Shown here: piece by piece, positions 12,881 through 16,920 of the stretch | Numbering within the stretch: the stretch's first letter is position 1 | Layout of the letters: every line of letters begins with the position of its first letter | Source: Cyanobacteria bacterium UBA7753 | Lineage (GTDB): Bacteria; Cyanobacteriota; Vampirovibrionia; Gastranaerophilales; Gastranaerophilaceae | Length of the DNA: 16,920 bases | NCBI GenBank assembly: GCA_002481545.1 | Contig: DLEF01000015.1 | Coordinates: 5,858 to 22,777 of the forward strand | Direction of reading: 5' to 3' | Program-made: the position numbers and the translations under genes | The notes under the pieces: generated by a model | What the model was told of the DNA's origin: nothing | The model's input: the letters and a program-made list of their open reading frames with translations, nothing else | Databases searched by the model: none

Positions 12881-15800
12881 ACAGATAAGAATTTCCCGTC
12901 GTTTGCATTCATTATAATTTTTATTTTTTCAATATCCTCATTAGTTAGAGGGTATTGAATTTTATGTTTTACGGTGTCCGCAAAAGAGCCGTATTGTGAA
13001 TCTATGGCGCTGATTTCTTTAGAGGACAACGGTTGTGTCAACGTGCCGTGATCCTCTACGAAACCGCTTGCTATAAGTTTATCTTTAACTTGACCGGTTG
13101 TTAACTCAATTTTTGGATTAGAAGCAATATTCTTTTCTTGAAGAGCTAATTTATCTTGCAAATATTTCTTTGCATCGCCTTCATCAATATATTTTAAATC
13201 ATGAGCTATTTTTTGTAATTCTTCTTTTGATGTTGCGGAAGAAATAGCCAAATCTAATTTCTTAATTTGAAGTTTATCTTGAATAGGGCTTTTTAGCTTA
13301 GCATCATTTAAGAAGCCCAGTGCTTGGTTAATATTATTTAATTCATCAACTGATTTGGCGGAATCAACGGATTTATCCAATGTTTGAGCCATTATTTTTC
13401 TCATATAGGCATAAGTTGAATCACTGCCTTGCGGAGTAGCTTTTATTTCATCAAGCAACTTCGTTATGAATTGTTTTCTGCCTAATACGGAGTCTTTATA
13501 ATGTGACATACCCATGCTGTCGAGAAGGTTTGTTATATCACTGTCCTTCAAATCGGCAACTTTCTTCAATGATTTAATTAAATCATCACGTGTCATTGAG
13601 TGGAATACTTCAGCAGTTTTCGGGTTGACGGACGAGTCTATCATTGATATAAACTCCGAAGGAATTGTTGTATAAGGTTTATTTGCACCTTTTGCACGAT
13701 AATCAAAACATCCGCCGGTATCTAATCTGACGACTTTGCCGCCTGAAGTCTTGAGCATATTGTCATTGCTCAATCCGACGACATCCCAGTTAGCAAGAAG
13801 TACATCCATACCGAATCCTGCATTTGCATTCGGAGTTGCGGATTTTACTTCTGTCAAATCAGGGACATATTTGCTCAACGTTCCGATTGTACCATCAGAA
13901 GCCGTGAACGATGTCATCTCAGGAGTATCAATTCCTGCCATAGCATAGAATTTGTTCGCTAACAGTTCAGCCTTGCCTTGTTCTCCGCCAAATTTAGCAT
14001 AGTATAAATCACCGGTAAGTTTGTTTACTACATAGTAGCCCTTGTTGGAGCCGCCCTGTGTGCCTTGGATGATTTCAAACGGTACAGGTTTTCCGTTGAC
14101 AGTAAAGTTTTCGCTTGATATTCTTTTGCCCTGTCTTAATGATTTTATTTTATTATCAATAATAGGATCAACATTGTGAGCCGTCGGAATATCTTTTACA
14201 ACGGAGGTCGCTTTATGAGCTTCAATTACAAATTGTCCGTTCTTCTTTGTAATTATTAAGTGGTGAGAGCCGACTCCGTCTTCGTATTTGCCTACCTGAT
14301 ATTTTACGTCTGTATAATGCATTTTAGGGTTAGTACATCCGATAGCGAAACTTTCGCCCTCTTTCAGATCATTCATCAGTTGTTTTAATTTCGGATCATT
14401 CAAGTCTACTTCGGTATGGTCACCCAAAACGAGTTTATCAACTTTTGATTTATCTAAATAGTATTTATCATATGTTTTCAAAGGCCCGATAGGCAACTTA
14501 TATCCGAGAGCCGAGACATCGACATTACCCGTGATTTCATCCATTTTTTCTTGGAATTTCTTATCAAATTCAGCCTGAGAAAGTTTTTTACCCTTTTCCA
14601 ATATGGTCAAATGGAAGGTATCACTAACACTTTCCAAATCAGATTTCGCCATTATTTGTGCAAGCGGCAAATCGTCTCCGAACATTTGTTTAACTTGTTC
14701 AGCAGATATTTTTCCGGTGTTATAATCTTTAAACCAATGATGATGTTCAATTAAATTCAAAATCTTTTCTTTGGTTTCACTTGAATAATTGAATCTGTCT
14801 AAGATAGTTGCCGCATACTTTTTGCTCAATGCCGCATGTCCCGTATCGGGAATAGCGGAACCTTTGAACTGTTTGCCTAAATCATGCAACATAATGCTCA
14901 TTTTCAAAATTTCTTTTTGTTTATCGTCAAGATTTGCATCATCCGCATATTTCAAGGCTTTTTGTAAATTTTGAAGAGTATGAGACTCTAAGCTGTATTG
15001 GTGTACCGAATTTTGTTTTTTACCGATGATAAACGTAAATTCAGGAACATCTTTGAGGAATTTATCCAATTCAGGTTTCAAAATAGGATCAGAAATCAGC
15101 AACTCATTGTGTTTTGCATATTTATTCAAAATATCCAATATTTTACTTTCATTTGCGGAGTGAGGAGTTGCGGACAAAGTAGGAATATCCGTTAGTTCCA
15201 ATCCTGTAAATGCATCATCATATAATTTGATATTCAAATTTTTCATTATTGCGGTACGTTCCGAATCAGGAAGAGAATCAAGTGCAGATTTCAAATCCGA
15301 TAAGAATGTATCATGTGAATATTTTAAAGGCATACCTTTTTTGCCGTATTTAGTGAAATTGAAACTTTCAAACGCCTTATCAGCAGTCGTATTCGTGATA
15401 AGATTAGACAACGGCTTATGAGGAGTTGCGGAAGTGCCTGACAGTTTTATTGCCTTATCTTGGATTTTGCCGAACAATTTCGGATCGGCAGAACCGTATT
15501 TAGATACATATTGATAGTATTCGGCTTTTAATTCTTGCATTTCGCCGTTATTATCCATCAAGGATACAGTGTTGCCTTCCTTTGGCAACAATGCTTCTAA
15601 TGCTCCTAATTCGGCTTTTTTATTCTGTATTTCATCCGCAAAGGCATCATAATCCGCTCCGCTTAGAGAAATTTCATTCTCTACTTTTTTCAATTCATTT
15701 AAACTTTTGCAATCGTTTATTTGAGCGGATATTTTATACTTAACGGCATAAGAAGCTAAAGGTGTTGCATCTGCAGGATAGTCGGCAACATACAAAAATT

Positions 15801-16920
15801 TCACAGTTTTTGAGCCGTCCTTCGAAATAACGGTCTCTATTCCGCTTTGATAATCTGTTATTACTTTGCCGTCTGATTTGTATTCTAAAACTGTTTTTAT
15901 CTTCCCGTCGGAATTTTTTGTGATTGCCTGAGAATAAGTTTTATCGTCAGGATTTTTATATTTAAACTCTATAGTATCAGATGAATATGGCATTTTCGCC
16001 GATACAGGCTTACCGTCTTTGTATGTTATTTCTGTTCCGCCTATTGCCGTAGCAACATATCCTGTACCGTCATCATTCATTTTTACGGAGGTAATAGTAT
16101 ATTCTAGTGTTGTATTGTCAGTATCCGAGAGGGATAATGTATCCCCTTCCTTAGGTGCAGCACCGGCAGAGTCGGAACCACCGTTCTTTAATTTATTCAG
16201 AGATTTGGCACTGATAGTTTCTCCGCTTTTCGGTTTGAATTTTAAATCGTCAGGGTTAAATGGTTTATCCACCGGTTTTGATGACGGCTTATCTACAGGT
16301 TCAGAACCTGCAGAAGTTGTTCCGGTTGCTTTTAATTCGGTTTCCTTAGCATTTATCAAATCAAGATATGACTTATCAACAGTACCGTCAGGAGAATTAT
16401 GATGCAATTCATACAATAAATTATCTAACTCATAAATTGAGGTAGCATTATTGATTTTATCTTTCATATTTTTTTTGTATGCTGTAGAACTTATTGTAGT
16501 TGCACCTGCAGGATACTCCGATGGAGACAGGTATTCTATTCTTTCGGAATCATCTATTTTAGACTTGGTTAATTTCTTACCAAGTTTGTAATCTGTATAA
16601 ATAACTTTGTCATCGGCATAAGCTATTTTATTTTCGATTTGTCCGTCTTTATTCTTTATGATTACACTCGAATACATCGCATCATCAGGGTTTGTATATT
16701 TAAGCTCTGCCGTCATTTCATCATTTGATAGAGAGACAGGTTTTCCGTTTTTATATGTTATATCTCCTTCTTCTGTTTTTACTACATATCCTGTGCCGTC
16801 GGCATCAGGTCTGACGGAGAGAGCCCTTATTTCTTGAGTTTCACCGTAATAATCCGTCAAAGATATTCTATCGCCTGCTTTAGGTATTGATGCCAATGCG
16901 GATTTTTTGCTGGAGTAAAT
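12700..16920 (-). CDS. Giant modular protein: tandem beta-rich repeats, HD domain, kinase-like domain (5' partial; 3' end frameshifted)
   Basis: The frame is open to the window edge; residue numbers here count from a TTG at 16896 that is probably internal. Two ~185-residue repeats (about 5-190 and 248-431) share PK.GD..SL, DGTGYV, TYK.GKPVS and NPDD; a third begins at 438. A helical stretch and an HD phosphohydrolase domain follow (about 631-755: H632, H671-D672, HHH 718-720, D753). Next comes a linker domain, then a kinase-like domain (about 946-1115). It has a Gly loop GGSNKGYY, K968, E977, the hinge LSKYVPD, NWDVVGLSNDN (1036-1046) and the metal-binding LDTGG (1058-1062), reminiscent of PI3/4-kinase-like or HipA-like folds. 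Helical repeats (1173-1260) lead towards an ART. The authentic sequence ends near T1346; the last ~52 residues (to the stop at 12700) are a frameshift artefact. No signal peptide can be judged. It is probably a toxin/effector. Confidence 0.8.
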   Translation of the reverse strand: MYSSKKSALASIPKAGDRISLTDYYGETQEIRALSVRPDADGTGYVVKTEEGDITYKNGKPVSLSNDEMTAELKYTNPDDAMYSSVIIKNKDGQIENKIAYADDKVIYTDYKLGKKLTKSKIDDSERIEYLSPSEYPAGATTISSTAYKKNMKDKINNATSIYELDNLLYELHHNSPDGTVDKSYLDLINAKETELKATGTTSAGSEPVDKPSSKPVDKPFNPDDLKFKPKSGETISAKSLNKLKNGGSDSAGAAPKEGDTLSLSDTDNTTLEYTITSVKMNDDGTGYVATAIGGTEITYKDGKPVSAKMPYSSDTIEFKYKNPDDKTYSQAITKNSDGKIKTVLEYKSDGKVITDYQSGIETVISKDGSKTVKFLYVADYPADATPLASYAVKYKISAQINDCKSLNELKKVENEISLSGADYDAFADEIQNKKAELGALEALLPKEGNTVSLMDNNGEMQELKAEYYQYVSKYGSADPKLFGKIQDKAIKLSGTSATPHKPLSNLITNTTADKAFESFNFTKYGKKGMPLKYSHDTFLSDLKSALDSLPDSERTAIMKNLNIKLYDDAFTGLELTDIPTLSATPHSANESKILDILNKYAKHNELLISDPILKPELDKFLKDVPEFTFIIGKKQNSVHQYSLESHTLQNLQKALKYADDANLDDKQKEILKMSIMLHDLGKQFKGSAIPDTGHAALSKKYAATILDRFNYSSETKEKILNLIEHHHWFKDYNTGKISAEQVKQMFGDDLPLAQIMAKSDLESVSDTFHLTILEKGKKLSQAEFDKKFQEKMDEITGNVDVSALGYKLPIGPLKTYDKYYLDKSKVDKLVLGDHTEVDLNDPKLKQLMNDLKEGESFAIGCTNPKMHYTDVKYQVGKYEDGVGSHHLIITKKNGQFVIEAHKATSVVKDIPTAHNVDPIIDNKIKSLRQGKRISSENFTVNGKPVPFEIIQGTQGGSNKGYYVVNKLTGDLYYAKFGGEQGKAELLANKFYAMAGIDTPEMTSFTASDGTIGTLSKYVPDLTEVKSATPNANAGFGMDVLLANWDVVGLSNDNMLKTSGGKVVRLDTGGCFDYRAKGANKPYTTIPSEFISMIDSSVNPKTAEVFHSMTRDDLIKSLKKVADLKDSDITNLLDSMGMSHYKDSVLGRKQFITKLLDEIKATPQGSDSTYAYMRKIMAQTLDKSVDSAKSVDELNNINQALGFLNDAKLKSPIQDKLQIKKLDLAISSATSKEELQKIAHDLKYIDEGDAKKYLQDKLALQEKNIASNPKIELTTGQVKDKLIASGFVEDHGTLTQPLSSKEISAIDSQYGSFADTVKHKIQYPLTNEDIEKIKIIMNANDGKFLSVWNGDMNTLVLLYMKVHIFLNIWMKWALENGKLLLTLQKILSLKQHLIILKIIKDADILP
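15604..16887 (-). repeat. Tandem protein-coding repeat region (two full modules)
   Basis: Two modules of ~185 codons (16887-16327 and 16155-15604) encode the same ordered motifs: PK(A/E)GD, DGTGYV, ITYK(N/D)GKPVS, KY(T/K)NPDD..YS, a KN.DG.I strand, (S)EYPA/DYPA, then a helical EL-rich end. A 56-codon Ser/Lys/Pro-rich linker separates them, and a third copy starts at about 15585. The sequence just before the first module at the window edge (SKKSAL) resembles the end of the second (NKKAELGAL). The array therefore continues outside the window. Confidence 0.75.

Noticed and set aside
12593..12958. Plus-strand hydrophobic frame opposite the ART region
   Set aside because: It is the complement of the real minus-strand frames; the Phe/Ile richness comes from antisense Lys/Asn codons.
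15998..16402. Plus-strand frame of ~127 codons inside the giant gene
   Set aside because: It is antisense to the beta-rich repeats and mirrors their codon pattern. It has no family resemblance and no ribosome site.
1..16920. CRISPR array, tRNA or rRNA genes
   Set aside because: No regularly spaced direct repeats, cloverleaf with a TTC/CCA end or rRNA signature was seen in the gene-free stretches.

Overview
The window is AT-rich bacterial DNA. The leading guess for its source is a non-photosynthetic relative of the Cyanobacteria (Melainabacteria/Vampirovibrionia, such as gut Gastranaerophilales). This rests on the cyanobacteria-like AccD (zinc ribbon, 'GFAGRRVIEQT' block and a 'KTL..ILKMHEV' tail), the low GC content, the many Lys/Asn-rich proteins, and short palindromic intergenic repeats of a kind common in cyanobacteria. 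It is an inference from composition and protein style, not from a marker gene.

Layout. Positions 1-338 are gene-free and hold stem-loop elements. A prephenate dehydratase-like gene (339-1199) and a secreted TPR-repeat protein (1206-2051) form a tight pair. A zinc-ribbon, single-membrane-span protein (2150-3913) and a GAF-GGDEF-HD-GYP cyclic-di-GMP enzyme (about 4142-5992) follow, the latter ending at a clear intrinsic terminator. A 160-bp element with 18-bp inverted ends (6098-6257) separates these from a short dihydrolipoamide dehydrogenase-like gene (6395-7627). On the minus strand, accD and accA (9534 to 7712) are translationally coupled and encode the carboxyltransferase of acetyl-CoA carboxylase. 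Positions 9535-9950 hold further palindromic repeats and promoters. A small secreted WG-repeat protein (9951-10445) and an ADP-ribosylglycohydrolase (10547-11623) come next.

The right-hand 5.3 kb is the unusual part. It is a minus-strand cluster that reads from beyond the window edge. It starts with a giant modular protein: tandem beta-rich repeats, an HD phosphohydrolase domain, a kinase-like domain, helical spacer repeats, then an HExxH motif and a C-terminal R-SxS-ExE ADP-ribosyltransferase (ART). The ART part is now one base out of frame. Two small paralogous acidic proteins sit directly downstream, and the ADP-ribosylglycohydrolase gene converges on them with overlapping stop codons.

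The suggested reading, an inference, is an ADP-ribosylating toxin/effector locus. The small paralogs would be candidate immunity or accessory proteins, and the convergent glycohydrolase a candidate enzyme that removes the ADP-ribose mark. The single-base frameshift means this copy may be silenced or mis-assembled. The rest of the window is ordinary metabolism and signalling, with a few divergent enzymes.
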